Assembly (NCBI RefSeq): GCF_020179425.1
Contig: NZ_JAILYM010000004.1
Location: forward strand, 248,001-312,000
Length of the DNA stretch: 64,000 nucleotides
Reading direction: 5' to 3'
Origin: Novosphingobium percolationis
Lineage (GTDB): Bacteria > Pseudomonadota > Alphaproteobacteria > Sphingomonadales > Sphingomonadaceae
Below the pieces are notes generated by a model. It was not told where the DNA came from. It ran no database searches and saw only the letters and a list, made by a program, of their open reading frames with translations. The translations under genes and the position numbers were made by a program. Positions 25,958 through 38,857 of this stretch are shown piece by piece; positions within the stretch are counted from its first letter, which is position 1, and each line of letters starts with the position of its first letter.

Positions 25958-27154
25958 TGAATAGCCCTAGTTTTCTAGACGCCTTCTGCTTTCAAAATCT
26001 GCTGCCGCTCGAACTCGACGGGCGACAGCATCCCGTTCCTGACCTGCTTGCGCACCGGGTTGTAGAACATCTCGACGTAATCGAACACGTCCTGCCAGGC
26101 TTCCTCGCGGGTTTTGTAGGTGCGGTGCCGGATGCGCTCACGCTTGAGCGAGGAGAAGAAGCTCTCGGCGACGGCATTGTCATGGCAGTTGCCGCGTCGG
26201 CTCATCGAGTGCTCAAGATTGTGAGCCCGGATGAAGGCAGCCCAGTCCATGCTGGTGAACTGCGAGCCCTGGTCCGAGTGGATCAGCACCCGCTGCTTCG
26301 GCTTGCGCCGCCATACCGCCATATGCAGCGCCTGCAGCACCACATCGGTGGTCTGCCGGCTCTGCATCGACCAACCCACCACGCGGCGGGAATAGAGATC
26401 GATTACGACAGCCAGATAGGCAAAGCCTTCCAGGGTGCGAATGTAGCCGATCTGGCGCAGCCACATCGAACTGCCGGGCCAGCGTGTTGTCGACCACCAA
26501 GGATGGCTTGCCGCCGTAGCTGCCCGGTCGGCGCCTGTAGCCGATCTGCGCCTTGATCCCCGCCAGCTTCGTCAGCCGCGCTACGCGGTTCTGGCAGCAG
26601 GTCTCGCCGTGATCCAGCAGATCATCGTGCAGCTTGCGATAGCCATAGACCTTGCCGCTGTCGTTCCAAGCTTTGCGGATCAGATCGGTCTGCCGGGCAT
26701 CTTCCCGAGCCCGCTGGCTCAACGGGCTCTTCTGCCAAGCGTAGTAGCCACTGGGCTGCACGGCGAGGCACCGGCACATGGCTCCCACGGCAAAACGATC
26801 GCGATGCTCGGCGATGAACGCGTATCCCACTTTGCCTCTTGAGCGAAATACGCGGTCGCTTTTTTAGGATGTCGCGCTCCTCGGTCACCCGGGCCAACTC
26901 GCGCTTCAACTGGCGGATCTGGGCATCCTTGCCGGGATCGCCGGACACCAACTTCGCAAGCTGACGCTTCCGGGCATACAGCGAGTGCTGACTGACACCG
27001 AGCCGCTGTGAAACCTCCGCCACCGGATACCCGCGCTCGGTGATCTGGGCCACCGCATCACGCTTGAACTCATCACTGAAACTGGGTTTCCCCATCATCA
27101 CCTCCTGCCCTCAAAATTAGGATCGAAGGTGTCCAGAAATCTGGGGGCTATTCA
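25958..27154 (-). mobile_element. IS3-family insertion sequence (degenerate)
   Basis: About 1.2 kb. The terminal inverted repeats are TGAATAGCCC-TAG-TTTTC... at the left and the complement of ...GGGGGCTATTCA at the right. No target duplication is evident. A further IR-like sequence, the complement of TGGATAGCCCCTAG, lies just outside at 27162-27180, suggesting a remnant of another copy. The transposase is broken. Confidence 0.85.
25975..27098 (-). pseudogene. IS3-family transposase orfA/orfB, inactivated
   Basis: orfA (start near 27095, behind AGGAGGTG) encodes a helix-turn-helix protein (SDEFKRDAVAQITERGYPV). The slippery A-run at 26862-26867 has 6 A where reading into KKATAYFA would need 7. 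orfB begins near 26830 (GYAFIAEHRDRFAV). In its catalytic region the frame breaks after NTLARQFDVAAPDR and resumes at YIRTLEGFAYLAVV, so about 20 nt encoding the usual VWVTDIT are missing, including the first DDE aspartate. The later HSDQGSQFTS and SLKRE motifs remain. The product cannot be an active transposase. Confidence 0.85.
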
Positions 27155-27239
27155 CTATTCAAAAACTAGGGGCTATCCATACTACTCGACATACGCCGCC
27201 TCATCTCCCATTGTCTCTTCTAAAATTGTGGGATGACCA

Positions 27240-27932
27240 ATGGTAGAGCAGTGTGTCAATTGTGACGAAAAAATTTCAGAAGGTGGGTTACTGACCTCGC
27301 CGAACAAATACCTTAGCCAGAGTGAACTTAGCATCATAAATTTCGTCGAAGGCACATCATATGCAGCCCTGTGCAGCAAGTGCGGACAGCGAGTTAATAC
27401 CTCAGCCCATCACAAGCTGAATTCCAGCATAGACGAGATCAAAGACTACCTACAGCGGGCCGCCCCTGATTTCCCAATGCTGACCGTAGGGGTGCTGCCG
27501 GGAGCCAATGAATATCGCGCGCTCGGGATGGTGACGGCGAACATCGCGGTCGGAACAGGCTTCTTCAACGAACTAAGCCAAGGGATCTCCGATATGTTCG
27601 GGGCCGTGAACGAGCAATCAGGCATGGCATTGAAGGTCAATAAGGGAGAAGCTGCGGCGCGGGGCATACTAGTGAGCAAAGCGTTGGCAATGGGCGCCAA
27701 CGCGATCATTGGTGTCGACGTTGATTATGGCGTGACCAATAACAACGCAGCCACCGTTAACATGCAGGGCACAGCGATCATCATTTCCGATCCAGCGGCA
27801 GTCCTAGGCGAAAAAGCCACGAAGTCTGCGGAATGGATCGTTTGGGCTTGGAGCCGACTGATCCAACTCCGCCGATGGAGCCAAGGCGAAATCCGCGACG
27901 GAGAGATATATTTCCCTTCCCCGCCGCAGTGA
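27240..27932 (+). CDS. YbjQ-domain protein with N-terminal zinc ribbon
   Basis: A 230-aa protein. Residues 1-55 hold two Cys pairs (CVNC and CSKC), a probable zinc ribbon. Residues ~78-185 match the YbjQ/PF01906 fold: EYRALGMVTANIAVGTGFF, AAARGILVSKALAMGANAII, and a C-terminal strand GTAIII. YbjQ proteins form pentamers; their role is unknown. A C-terminal Trp/Arg-rich extension follows. It lies just outside the right end of the IS remnant. Confidence 0.8.
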   Translation: MVEQCVNCDEKISEGGLLTSPNKYLSQSELSIINFVEGTSYAALCSKCGQRVNTSAHHKLNSSIDEIKDYLQRAAPDFPMLTVGVLPGANEYRALGMVTANIAVGTGFFNELSQGISDMFGAVNEQSGMALKVNKGEAAARGILVSKALAMGANAIIGVDVDYGVTNNNAATVNMQGTAIIISDPAAVLGEKATKSAEWIVWAWSRLIQLRRWSQGEIRDGEIYFPSPPQ

Positions 27933-27937
27933 CTGCT

Positions 27938-27949
27938 GGGGGGGGGGGG
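27938..27949 (+). repeat. Poly-G tract (12 G)
   Basis: A homopolymer of twelve G a few bases after the YbjQ-type gene's stop. It lies outside any supported gene and may vary in length between cells or be a sequencing error. Confidence 0.6.
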
Positions 27950-28212
27950 AAGAGGCGTTTTTGCTAGACCGATGCCATGGCAACCCGATCCCCCCGCCCC
28001 GATACGGTGGATGGTAAAGCTCACGCACCCTCGTCCTTATGCCAGGGCCCGCGCAGCAGAGGATGACTCTGCCGCTGCATCAGTAGCTTTCAAGGTTTCC
28101 CTAGGACCAAACGCGTCGGTGAGTAACTCAGGACACTGCACCTGAGTGCAGCCTTGGAACGGTGCCTCCGCCATGGTTATGGTTGAGAAGCGGGATAGGA
28201 GGAAAATTTCCT

Positions 28213-28638
28213 ATGAAGAAATGGATCATCGCACTTGCCATTACGTTCACCCCGGTGAATTCCGATGCACAACCCCTGCACAATCCCATCCCGAAAGAGT
28301 TCCACGGAGTCTTCGCGACAAAAATATCAGAATGCAAATTTCCATATGAAGATCGTGTTATTTCAATTTCTTCAAATGGCGTTCATTATTACGAGGGTGA
28401 CGACTACCTGATAATGGGTATCGAGTTTGGCGGTTCTTCCACCAAGTCGGGAAAACTGGTCCCCCTTTTCAACGGGCGTTTTACCGGTCGCAACGAGACC
28501 AAGCTGCTCGGCGAAATGAACGTGCGAATGGAAATGGAAACGCCAAATCTGTTGATCCGGTATGCGCTCAATGACGATGGCGTCCCTGACCCCCACCCCT
28601 CAGACATTTGGGTGCGCTGCCCATCGACAACGGAATAG
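28213..28638 (+). CDS. Exported hypothetical protein
   Basis: A 141-aa protein with a signal peptide (MKKWIIALAITFTPVNSDAQ). The mature protein has two cysteines (SECKF near the start and VRCPS near the end) that could pair. The start at 28213 follows AGGAGGAAAATTTCCT; an upstream in-frame ATG lacks this. No family recognised. Confidence 0.7.
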   Translation: MKKWIIALAITFTPVNSDAQPLHNPIPKEFHGVFATKISECKFPYEDRVISISSNGVHYYEGDDYLIMGIEFGGSSTKSGKLVPLFNGRFTGRNETKLLGEMNVRMEMETPNLLIRYALNDDGVPDPHPSDIWVRCPSTTE

Positions 28639-28669
28639 CCAAAAAGAATACTTCTTGCACTATCGAAAA

Positions 28670-28701
28670 TTAATGAAATTTTTCGATGACAATTTCATTA
28701 A
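28670..28701. terminator. AT-rich hairpin between convergent genes
   Basis: Perfect 11-bp stem TTAATGAAATT / AATTTCATTAA with a 10-nt loop. On the minus strand it is followed by TTTTC, fitting a terminator for the membrane-protein gene. Confidence 0.5.
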
Positions 28702-28734
28702 AATCACAGCATAAAATTTATGAGACCATGAACA

Positions 28735-29310
28735 TTACCCAATATATCCCATAGACAATCTGACCCACCAACGCCTGTGAAACTCATTGTGGTCTTCCAA
28801 CTGCTTTCCCAGTACGCTCAACCATCCACCGCTCCACTGCTCGAAAGCAGGCGTACCATCGGGATTACTCAAATTCTCCTGCATGGTACGCATCGTGTAA
28901 ACCGGGTTCTGCGTCTGTCGGGTCGCGCCGATCTCATGAAAATATGACCCATCCATCAACAAGCGCGTTTCCCCGCGATAGGCGAGGACGACGCTGTCAA
29001 AGGACTTGTCCTGCAATGCCTCCGCCGCCTTGAACAGCATCCGGTCCATACCGGCCATTGACTGCGTTCCTTCCACTGACCGTATATCGATGACGATTTG
29101 AGTGGGACTGAACAGCCAGCGCCGATAAGCGATCATAGATGCGTCGTTTTCATCAGCGAGAGCGCGATGCACCGGCACGATGACCACGGCGTTCCAAGCG
29201 GCGAGTACAATGAGCAACCCGCCCAACCACCAAGGCCAGTGGCGCTTTGAACGAACTGCAGTTTTGGCCGGGAAGGTCGGAGCATCTGCTCCGGTAGTTT
29301 CTTCTGTCAT
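28735..29310 (-). CDS. Membrane-anchored hypothetical protein
   Basis: A 191-aa protein. A short cytoplasmic N-terminus (TEETTGADAPTF, then KRHWPWW) precedes one membrane helix (about residues 28-48); the rest is predicted periplasmic. The start at 29310 is preferred. The gene lies 79 bp downstream of hsdR on the same strand, so it may be the last gene of the restriction operon, but it resembles no known restriction component. Confidence 0.6.
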   Translation of the reverse strand: MTEETTGADAPTFPAKTAVRSKRHWPWWLGGLLIVLAAWNAVVIVPVHRALADENDASMIAYRRWLFSPTQIVIDIRSVEGTQSMAGMDRMLFKAAEALQDKSFDSVVLAYRGETRLLMDGSYFHEIGATRQTQNPVYTMRTMQENLSNPDGTPAFEQWSGGWLSVLGKQLEDHNEFHRRWWVRLSMGYIG

Positions 29311-29388
29311 GTCGCAATATCTGCCCGTAAAGTTGCAGTGAGAATACGCTGACTGATATCTGAGAGCCACCGAACAGTTCGCGTCAGT

Positions 29389-32300
29389 TCACCTTAAATC
29401 CCGCAAAAGTGCTTCTGCCTGAGCCAGAACCGTCTGCACAGCGGCATCAGAAAGATCAGGCGGGTACCCGAACTTCTTCAAGATCCGCTTGACCAGCACG
29501 CGCATACGCGCCCGGGCACTTTCACGGTGATGCCAATCCACGGTGGCATTCCGGCGCAGCTGCTCGAGCAACTCATGCGCGATGACGCGAAGTTGGTCGC
29601 TGCCCATCGCCTCAACTGCACTCTGGTTCTCGGCGAGCGCGTCGTAGAAGGCCAGTTCCTCCGGCGAGAGACCGTGCTCCTCGCCGCGCTGCTGTGCCGC
29701 CTTCATGTCCTTGGCCAGCGCGATCAGCTCGTTGATCATCTCGACAGCCGAAAGCGCACTTGCGTGATAGCGGGCAACGGCATCTTCGAGGCGCTGGGAG
29801 AATGCCCGGCTCTCGACCACGTTGGATCGGCTGCGGCTCTTGATCTCGCCTGCGAGAAGCTTCCTCAGCGCCTCCAGCGCCAAGTTCTTCTTCTCCATGC
29901 CTTGCAGTTCCAGCAGGAACTCGTCCGAGAGGATGGAGATGTCGGGGCTTTCGATCCCAGCCACCTTGAGGATGTCGATGATCTCGGCAGAGGCCACCGC
30001 GCGGTCGATGAGCTGCTGAACGGCGAGGGTCTTTTCCGCTGCCGAAAGCTTGCCCTTGGCCGTCTTCTTGGCAATCGCCGCCCTGACAGCCTGGAAGAAG
30101 CCGATCTCGTCACGCACTTCGCGGGCCTCATCACTGGCCGAGGCCAGCGCGTATGCCCTGCTCAACTCGAGGACGAGATCAGCGTATCGACGTTGGGCCT
30201 TCTTCTTGTCCTCATCGGACTTGGCCTTCGCCGTTTCGCCTTCCGTCCACTTGAGCACCCAGTCGATGCCGCCCGCGAGACATTGCAGACGTTCCATGGG
30301 CGCGCCGTGAATGCCTGGGGCATAGTCAAAGCCGTGGTAGATCCCGCGCACGATCTCATAGCGTTCCAGCAAGGCCGCAACGGCCTCTTCCTCTGGGATG
30401 CCGGTCTTGTCCCTATCCGACGTGGTGTAGTCGCCCAGCGCCTTCTTCAGGTTCTGGGCGATGCCGATGTAATCGACGATCAGCCCGCCGGGCTTGTCGC
30501 GGAACACCCGGTTCACCCGTGCAATCGCCTGCATCAGGCCGTGCCCGCGCATGGGCTTGTCGACATACATCGTGTTCATGCACGGGGCATCGAAGCCGGT
30601 CAGCCACATGTCCCGGACCAGAACCAGCTTCAGCGGGTCCTTGGGGTTTCGCGCCCGCTTGGCGAGATTGTCGCGCCTGCGCTTGTTGCCGATGTGGGTT
30701 TGCCAAGCCAGCGGGTCGGATGCCGAACCCGTCATGACGATCTTGATCGCGCCTTCGGTATCGTCGGTCGAGTGCCACTCGGGCCGCAGGGCGGTGATCT
30801 CGTTGTATAGGTCGACGCAGATGCGCCGGCTCATGCAAACGGCCATCGCCTTGTATTCGGTCCCGTCCGTGCGCGCTTCCAGGTGGTCCACGATGTCGGC
30901 TGCGATCTGAGAGAGACGCTTCTTCGAGCCCACGAGCGACTCGACGGTGGACCACTTGGCCTTTGCCTTCTCGGCCTCGGTCAGGCTTTCGTCCTCGACC
31001 AGCGCCTCGATCTCAGCGTCGATCAGCGGCTTTTCGTCCTCGTTAAGTTCTATCCGCGCCAGCCGGCTTTCATAGTAGATGGGGACCGTGGCACCGTCTT
31101 CGACCGCCCGGCTGATGTCGTAGATGTCGATATATTGGCCAAACACCGCCGGGGTGTTCACATCGGCCGCTTCGATCGGCGTGCCGGTGAAGCCAATGAA
31201 CGAGGCATTGGGCATCGCCTGTCGGATGTAATGGGCATAGCCGTAGCGACGGACGCCGGTCTTGGCGTCCAGCCGGGAGTCAAAGCCATATTGGCTGCGG
31301 TGGGCCTCGTCCGCCATCACGATCACGTTCCGGCGGTCGGTCAACTCGGGGAACCGTTCTTCGCCGCGCTCCGGTGAGAACTTCTGCACCGTCGTGAAAA
31401 TCACGCCGCCCGAGGCGCGGGCGAGCAGCCGCTGGAGGTCTTCCCGACTCTCGGCCTGCTCCGGGGTTTGGCGCAGCAGGTCCTTGCAGAGACCAAAGGT
31501 GGAGGCGAGTTGGTCGTCTAGGTCGTTGCGATCAGTCAGAACGACAATGGTGGGGTTCTCGAGCGCAGGCGCTTTCACGGCAAGCCCGGCGAAGAAGGCC
31601 ATGAGGAAGCTCTTGCCCGAACCCTGCGTGTGCCAGATCACGCCGATGCGGCGGTCGCCATCGGGGCTGCTGGCCTCCACGGCATGACCGATCGCCTTTC
31701 TCGCGCCGTGGAACTGGTGATAGCCAGCCACGACCTTGAACAGGCCATTCCCATCGTCGCCAAACACGATGAAATCGCGGACGAGCGCGAGCAGGTTGGC
31801 GCGGTTGAATACGCCGCGCAACAGGGTCTCCAGCTCTGGCTGCCCGCGGTGCGCGAAATCTTCGCCGTTGATCGTCCGCCACGGCATGAAGCGTTCCTGG
31901 TCGGCGGTTAGCGAGCCGATCCGGGCTTCCAGACCGTCCGACGTGATCAACACGGCGTTGGTGCGAAACAGGTTCGAGACCTGCGCCTTGTAGGTCTGCA
32001 ACTGGTGGAATGCGTCCACGATCGTGGCGTTCTCTGCCGCGGCGTTCTTCAGTTCCAGCACCGCGAGCGGCAGGCCGTTGACGAACAGCACCACATCCGG
32101 ACGGCGGTTGTGGCTGCCCTGCACCACGGTGAACTGGTTCACCGCCAGCCAGTCGTTGGCCTCAACATCGTGCAGATCAACCACCCACACCTTGTCGCCC
32201 ACGATACTCCCGTTGCCAGCCCGATATTCAACCGAAATGCCCTCGGTCAGGTAGCGATGGATGCGCCGGTTCTCTTCGACCAGCGAGCCGGTCTCGCTGG

Positions 32301-32526
32301 TCATGAGCAGGCGAACCGCCTCGGCTCGCGCCGCCTGGGGAATGGTGGGGTTGAGGTGATCGATCGCCTGTTCAAGGCGCTTCAGAAGGACGACCTCGGA
32401 GAACGCCTGACGTTCAGGATGACTGCTGTCCGGCGCAACCGCCGTTCCGTGCAGATAGTCCCAGCCGAGATCCTGAAGGATCTCGACCGCAGCCTGTTCC
32501 ACGATGTCCTCTGAGATCTTGGGCAT
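29389..32526 (-). CDS. hsdR: Type I restriction enzyme, R (endonuclease/translocase) subunit
   Basis: A 1045-aa protein. The N-terminal nuclease core reads [21 protein letters not shown] (PD-ExK type, around residues 140-160). The SF2 motor follows with Walker [12 protein letters not shown] and the DEAHRSQYG box, then a long helical C-terminus that docks on the methylase. It translocates DNA and cleaves unmodified targets. The start at 32526 leaves 1 bp after the DUF262 stop, so expression is probably coupled. The length is normal for HsdR, so it appears intact. Confidence 0.95.
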   Translation of the reverse strand: MPKISEDIVEQAAVEILQDLGWDYLHGTAVAPDSSHPERQAFSEVVLLKRLEQAIDHLNPTIPQAARAEAVRLLMTSETGSLVEENRRIHRYLTEGISVEYRAGNGSIVGDKVWVVDLHDVEANDWLAVNQFTVVQGSHNRRPDVVLFVNGLPLAVLELKNAAAENATIVDAFHQLQTYKAQVSNLFRTNAVLITSDGLEARIGSLTADQERFMPWRTINGEDFAHRGQPELETLLRGVFNRANLLALVRDFIVFGDDGNGLFKVVAGYHQFHGARKAIGHAVEASSPDGDRRIGVIWHTQGSGKSFLMAFFAGLAVKAPALENPTIVVLTDRNDLDDQLASTFGLCKDLLRQTPEQAESREDLQRLLARASGGVIFTTVQKFSPERGEERFPELTDRRNVIVMADEAHRSQYGFDSRLDAKTGVRRYGYAHYIRQAMPNASFIGFTGTPIEAADVNTPAVFGQYIDIYDISRAVEDGATVPIYYESRLARIELNEDEKPLIDAEIEALVEDESLTEAEKAKAKWSTVESLVGSKKRLSQIAADIVDHLEARTDGTEYKAMAVCMSRRICVDLYNEITALRPEWHSTDDTEGAIKIVMTGSASDPLAWQTHIGNKRRRDNLAKRARNPKDPLKLVLVRDMWLTGFDAPCMNTMYVDKPMRGHGLMQAIARVNRVFRDKPGGLIVDYIGIAQNLKKALGDYTTSDRDKTGIPEEEAVAALLERYEIVRGIYHGFDYAPGIHGAPMERLQCLAGGIDWVLKWTEGETAKAKSDEDKKKAQRRYADLVLELSRAYALASASDEAREVRDEIGFFQAVRAAIAKKTAKGKLSAAEKTLAVQQLIDRAVASAEIIDILKVAGIESPDISILSDEFLLELQGMEKKNLALEALRKLLAGEIKSRSRSNVVESRAFSQRLEDAVARYHASALSAVEMINELIALAKDMKAAQQRGEEHGLSPEELAFYDALAENQSAVEAMGSDQLRVIAHELLEQLRRNATVDWHHRESARARMRVLVKRILKKFGYPPDLSDAAVQTVLAQAEALLRDLR

Positions 32527-32527
32527 C

Positions 32528-34357
32528 TCAGGCAAACACTCTGGGTTCCACCGTCGCCGGCACGTCGAAGATCTGGCAGGCGAGTTTCGCCAGGAACAAT
32601 TGGCGTTCGGCGACCTTCTCCGCATCCCAGGTGGGCCAGCATTCGAGCGACTGAACCGTCTTCGTGATCTTGTCCGCAGCCCCGATGATCTGGGCGTCAA
32701 GGTCCGGCTGGCAGCGCGCCAGCAGGAACTTGGACTGCCCGTAATGCGGCGCCTTCACGGTGTACGGCTTGTTCGAGATCGAACGGTTGATCGACTTCTC
32801 GATCAACAGCAGGTTGCCCAGGCTCTGGATGACTTCCTGGTCTTCCGCGCTCGGGCCAAACTCTTCCCGCGCCTCAACGTCGGCATTGTCGGCAAGCATG
32901 TGCTCGATGTCGTTGCCGCCCGCCGTGTAGTCCGAAAGGCGGTCGCGGGAGTCGCTGGGACCATAGGCTTGCAGATCGACGGCCTGGGTGATCTTCGCCA
33001 ATAGGTATCGCAGACGAAACTGCCGTAGATCCCACGACTTCAATTCGCGAAGCGCGCGTCCGAAGGCCGGTGCTAGGTCCGCGCGCTCCTTCACGAAGGT
33101 TGCAGCGACAAAGCCGTCGAACTCTTCGACCTTGATTTCGCGCAGTTTGCGTGCGGCGTCCACGATCTTGCGCTCATAGTCCTTGGCCGGTGTGCCCGTC
33201 AGCAGCCAGACGAACATCGTCTTCTCGATTTCGACGGCGAGCTTGGCGAACTGTCCGGGGGCAAGGTGCCGCCCCGCCAGCAGCAGCATGAAGTGCTGCT
33301 TGATCGACTGGCCACCCAGCAGGCGCGTATTCTCGATACCCGGCTCGGCCGCGCCATAGGCGTTCCTGCCGCGCGAGAAATTGGCATAGGCTTGCGCGGC
33401 CTCTTTCAGGCGCTTGGCGAAACCGAGAGGCTGAGACGTGTGCAGCGTGAGCGCCGCGTTCTTCTGGAACCAGTCGTAGATCGCGTCTTCGCGCAGTTTG
33501 CTGTCGATGTCGAAGGTGGCGAGCAGGTAGTAGCGCAGGAACCGCAATGGCTTCTCGCCCACCGCGTAGATCTCGTCGGTCAGTTCCTTCCAGACCTTCT
33601 TCAACTCGGAGAACTCATGCCCCTTGGCGTGCATGAACAGCAGGTTCTTGAGCAGGTCCATCGCGTCGAGGCCAACGCCGCGATCGTTGATCGTCTCGAA
33701 GATCTTCAGCGCCTTGGCGATGGTCGGCGTTTCGATGCGGATCACCTTCACCTTGTTGGTGATATAGCCGTAGAACCGCAGAACCTGCGCCTTGTCGTCG
33801 CCAAAGGTGGTGGTGAGGAAATCGCGGACGGTGTCATACGCCCCGCCGAGATTGCGGATCGAGCGAGAGCCATCGCGCGGCGTCTGCGCGGCGTCGCCCT
33901 CGGCATAGCCCTTAAGCACGCCGCCCGCGTCTTCGTACTGCACATCGAGGCGCAGACGATAGGCCGTGTGGCCCTGCCAATCGATGGTGCTGGCGGCAAT
34001 CTGGTTGGCAAGTTCATCTGGCACGTCCGCGCCCAGATCTGCCAGCGCATCGCGGATGGCGCAGAGCGTGAGATAGGCGGTCGTGGTGCGCTGCTGGCCG
34101 TCGATCAGTTCGAACACCTCGTCATCGCCCTTGCACACGACGATGGTGCCGATGAAATATTCGGGCGCGAAGTGCTGGGTTGCCGCCTCGAACTCGATGT
34201 GGATGTCCGACAGGAACTGGTCGACCTGGTCGCCGCCTTCGCCCTTGGCGTCGGCCTCACCCCACACGTACTCGCGCTGGTAATCGGGCACGCGGTAGAA
34301 GTCCTGGAACAGCCGCTTGAGCGTCATGTCCTGCGAAACGATGCTCTGTTCGGTCAT
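32528..34357 (-). CDS. DUF262/DUF1524 (GmrSD-like) protein inside the type I RM operon
   Basis: A 609-aa protein. The N-terminal DUF262 ParB-like domain shows [10 protein letters not shown] (around residues 22-31) and [13 protein letters not shown] (around residue 85). The C-terminal DUF1524 HNH-like nuclease part carries NDIEHMLAD. This layout is that of GmrSD-type modification-dependent nucleases, which cut modified phage DNA after nucleotide-driven switching. It lies between orf139 and hsdR on one strand. The pairing could protect against phages whose modified DNA escapes HsdR. It may instead regulate the RM system. Confidence 0.9.
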   Translation of the reverse strand: MTEQSIVSQDMTLKRLFQDFYRVPDYQREYVWGEADAKGEGGDQVDQFLSDIHIEFEAATQHFAPEYFIGTIVVCKGDDEVFELIDGQQRTTTAYLTLCAIRDALADLGADVPDELANQIAASTIDWQGHTAYRLRLDVQYEDAGGVLKGYAEGDAAQTPRDGSRSIRNLGGAYDTVRDFLTTTFGDDKAQVLRFYGYITNKVKVIRIETPTIAKALKIFETINDRGVGLDAMDLLKNLLFMHAKGHEFSELKKVWKELTDEIYAVGEKPLRFLRYYLLATFDIDSKLREDAIYDWFQKNAALTLHTSQPLGFAKRLKEAAQAYANFSRGRNAYGAAEPGIENTRLLGGQSIKQHFMLLLAGRHLAPGQFAKLAVEIEKTMFVWLLTGTPAKDYERKIVDAARKLREIKVEEFDGFVAATFVKERADLAPAFGRALRELKSWDLRQFRLRYLLAKITQAVDLQAYGPSDSRDRLSDYTAGGNDIEHMLADNADVEAREEFGPSAEDQEVIQSLGNLLLIEKSINRSISNKPYTVKAPHYGQSKFLLARCQPDLDAQIIGAADKITKTVQSLECWPTWDAEKVAERQLFLAKLACQIFDVPATVEPRVFA

Positions 34358-34423
34358 GTCCCTGCTTTTCCTGTCTGGTCGCGTGCCGCACGCCGTCCGG
34401 CGGTCGATCAAGTTCTGCGTCGC

Positions 34424-34839
34424 TCAAGGCCCTGCGGCTGAGTGACTTAGAATTTGGTCAACAATTGTACGGACTTCGAAAATTGTTTGAGGATTGAAGC
34501 ACACGAGATCGGCGTCGCCAAGTTCCGACATCTTTTCCAGCGCGCTGTGGCGACCGTAGAGGACTTTGCCGTTCTTGCCGTCGCGCGTCCGCAGCTTAGC
34601 CGCAGGCGAGGGCTTCTGTTCGATTGACCCGCCAACCAGCCCGCCGGCAGACGCAGTGGTGATCCAGATGTTGGGCGGAACCTTCTCGTTCTGCTCGAAC
34701 ATCACCTCGTGCGGCTTGCCGCCGGGCGCGGTCACGACATAGCGCCGGGCCTTGCTCGGCTGATGCCCCAGCGGATGCTCCGTGCCTGCCGCGTCGAGCA
34801 TGGCGATGCACGCCTGCCTGATCTGTTCCCGGTCGGCGG

Positions 34840-34843
<4 letters not shown>
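34424..34843 (-). CDS. Unknown protein (orf139) between hsdS and DUF262 gene
   Basis: A 139-aa protein with no signal or membrane segment. Recognisable stretches are ARRYVVTAPGGKPHEVMFEQ and GGSIEQKPSPAAK...HSALEKM, which read like a small DNA- or nucleotide-related domain but match no family I know. Its start overlaps the hsdS stop (ATGA), and the DUF262 gene follows after 66 bp, so it is embedded in the defence operon and probably functional with it. Confidence 0.75.
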
Positions 34844-36194
<1,351 letters not shown>

Positions 36195-36198
<4 letters not shown>

Positions 36199-38054
36199 GC
36201 CCTGATGCTCCCCATCGCTGTCTCAATCACATGCTCCAGCGCGCGCGATGTTGAGAATTGCTTTGACAGCTTGTCGCGCAGCGCGCCGAACCGCTCTTCA
36301 AAGCTGATCCCGTCATCTTCCAGGTCCGCTGCGCCGACATAGCGCCCCGGCGTCAGCACGTGCCCATGCCCACGCACCTCGTCCAGCGTGGCCGACCGGC
36401 AGAAGCCCGGTTCATCCGCGTAAGGCTCCAGACCCGCTGCGGCGACAGCGTCCGGCCAGTCGCGCCAACGGTGGTACGTGTCCGCTATCCGCTTCACGTC
36501 CTCGTCTGAGAACTCACGCCGGGTGCGGTCCACCATGTGGCCCAGCTTGCGCGCATCGATGAACAGGATCTCGCCCCGGCGATCGCGGTGGCCGTTCGCG
36601 CTCTTGTCGCGCGCGAGGAACCACAGGCAGGCCGGGATCTGGGTCGAGTAGAACAGTTGCCCCGGCAGGGCGACCATGCAGTCGACATGATCGGCCTCGA
36701 CCAGCGCCTTGCGCATTTCGCCTTCGCCCGACTGCTGCGAGGACATCGAGCCGTTGGCCAGAACCACGCCCGCCGTCCCGCGCGGGGCGAGGTGGTGCAG
36801 GATATGCTGGAGCCAGGCGTAGTTGGCGTTGCCCTGCGGCGGGGTGCCGAAGGCCCAGCGCGCATCGCCTTCCAGCTGCGGCTGCCACCAGTCCGAAATG
36901 TTGAACGGCGGGTTCGCCATGATGAAGTCGAACTTGTTCTGCGCGAACTCGTCGCGCAGGAACGAGCCTTCGTTGTTCCACTTGATGTCGGCGTCGATGC
37001 CGCGGACCGCCAGGTTCATCCGGCACAGCCGCCAAGTGGTATGGTTGCGCTCCTGCCCATAGATCGCAATGTCCGATCCGCGGCCCTGATGGCTTTCGAT
37101 GAACCGTTCGGACTGCACGAACATCCCGCCCGACCCGCAGCAGGGGTCATAGACGCGGCCCTGCGTCGGCTCGAGCATCTCGACGATCGTCTGCACCACC
37201 GATCGGGGCGTGTAGAACTCGCCCCCGCGCTTGCCCTCGGCCCCGGCGAACTGCGAGATGAAGTATTCATAGGCGCGGCCCAGCCGGTCGCGCGCCTCGC
37301 CATGATCGCCGCGCATGTCGATATTGGCGAACAGGTCGATCAGCTCGCCCAGCATCGTCTTGTCGAGCTGGGGCCGCGCATAGCCCTTGGGCAGCACGTC
37401 CTTCAGCACGGTGATGTTGGCCTTCTCGATCGCCTCCATCGCGTTGTCGATCAGCCCGCCGATGTCGCCCTTCTTCTCGCGCCCGGTGGTCACGTCGACA
37501 AAAGTGATCTCGGGCAGCTTGGCGTTGGCCTGAAGGTTCGACCAGCGCGCCTCGGCCGGAACCCAGAACACGTTGGCGGCAAGGTACTCCTCGGCATCCT
37601 CGGGATCGGCGTATTCTTCCTGCGAGAGCCGCTCGTAATGCGCCTCGAACGCCTCCGAAATGTACTTCAGGAACACCAGGCCGAGCACGACGTGCTTGTA
37701 CTCTGATGGTTCGAGGTTGCCGCGCAGCTTGTCCGCCGCCTTGAACAGCTCGCCCTCGAAGCCGAGATCGCCGCCCTTCTTCGCCGTGGCCTTCACCGCC
37801 TTCTTCTCCTTGTGCGCCACAGGTGCCGTCGCTTCACCTTGCACGGCGGGAGCGACAGTTCCGGTCGCAAGTTGCACCGAACCGCCCCGGCCGCGCCCGG
37901 GCACCAGCGCGCCAGCCGCCACCAGCGCGTCCTTCACCTCGGCATAAGTCGCCTCGTCCCAACCCAGCGCATCGCGCAGCTTGCCGTTGCCCGCCGATCC
38001 CCCAAGCGCGGTCAGCGCCTCGATCAGGCGGTCCGAAAGTCCCTTATGATCCAT
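36195..38054 (-). CDS. hsdM: Type I restriction enzyme, M (adenine methyltransferase) subunit
   Basis: A 619-aa N6-adenine methylase. Residues ~1-75 carry an added winged-helix-like domain and an Ala/Lys-rich linker, then the HsdM helical domain. Catalytic motif I is [10 protein letters not shown] and motif IV is NPPF. It methylates the sites defined by HsdS and protects host DNA. It is the first gene of the operon hsdM-hsdS-orf139-DUF262-hsdR, all on the minus strand with 1-66 bp gaps or 4-bp overlaps. Confidence 0.95.
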
Positions 38055-38527
38055 TATCCGGTCGCAATCCTATTTCGACTGTGGCTGCGCGAGGAGACGC
38101 GGCAGTCAAGCCCAGCGTGCGCTCAACGGGGATCTATCCAACTCACGCGAACATCCTCAAGGTATGAAGTGCCATTTCTTGTAGGCAAATGCGTGATCAG
38201 TTTGAGCAACCGATTGTTGGATGCCTGCAATCTAGACCACGCTCAGCAAATGAGCTTCTCAAGAGCACCATTCTCAACGGAAAACATGGCAACGGACCGA
38301 AAATTGGGAAATTTTCAGCGGCAAAATCAAGGGGGTATCGCACCAGCCGGGTCCGCAGGTTGGTAATGAAGGTCCTACCCTTCTGGCCGGGTCACCATGC
38401 TGACCGGCACCACCGCCGGCACACGTCGCGATGACATCATCACGCCCCACCATCTGCCCCAACAGCCCTTAACTGCGCGAGGCTGGCATTCAGGGTTTCT
38501 GGCACCTGAGGTGCACCTGCGAGGCCA
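38055..38527. other. Gene-free region upstream of hsdM
   Basis: About 470 bp, mixed composition. It should contain the hsdM promoter on the minus strand. A small palindrome GAAAATTGGGAAATTTTC lies near 38299-38316. The open frame on the plus strand (38397-38879) overlaps a better minus-strand gene and was rejected. Confidence 0.4.
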
Positions 38528-38854
38528 TCAGGCCCGGAACCTGCTGATCGCCCGTTTCCATTCGCGCTCATCGGGCCAAGGCAGGACGATGTCGGCCTCC
38601 GACGGTCTCACGATCTCGATCCGGACGGCCTTGACCTTCTTGCGGGTGGCGATGGCGCAGACGATGCACCAAAACCTTGCCCCCGCACTGGTGAAGGTGT
38701 CGTTCCAGTGGCGCTGCTGGAACAGCCACCACAGCCCATGCGGGTTGAAGGTTGCGCTGTGCCCGCACCGGCAGACTGGCTTCACCGCACGATGGAAACA
38801 GGCAGCTTCAAAGATGCAGGTCGGCTGGTGCGTCCCTGCCGTGGTCCAGCGCAC
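38528..38854 (-). CDS. Zinc-ribbon-like small protein
   Basis: A 108-aa protein. Cys/His content suggests metal binding: VCRCGHSATFNPHGLWWLF, then ARFWCIVC. I recognise the CGHSATFNPHGLWWLF pattern as common in sphingomonads but cannot name a function. It lies 3 bp downstream of the next small gene, so both share one promoter preceded by a LexA-type box. Confidence 0.7.
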   Translation of the reverse strand: MRWTTAGTHQPTCIFEAACFHRAVKPVCRCGHSATFNPHGLWWLFQQRHWNDTFTSAGARFWCIVCAIATRKKVKAVRIEIVRPSEADIVLPWPDEREWKRAISRFRA

Positions 38855-38857
38855 GGT

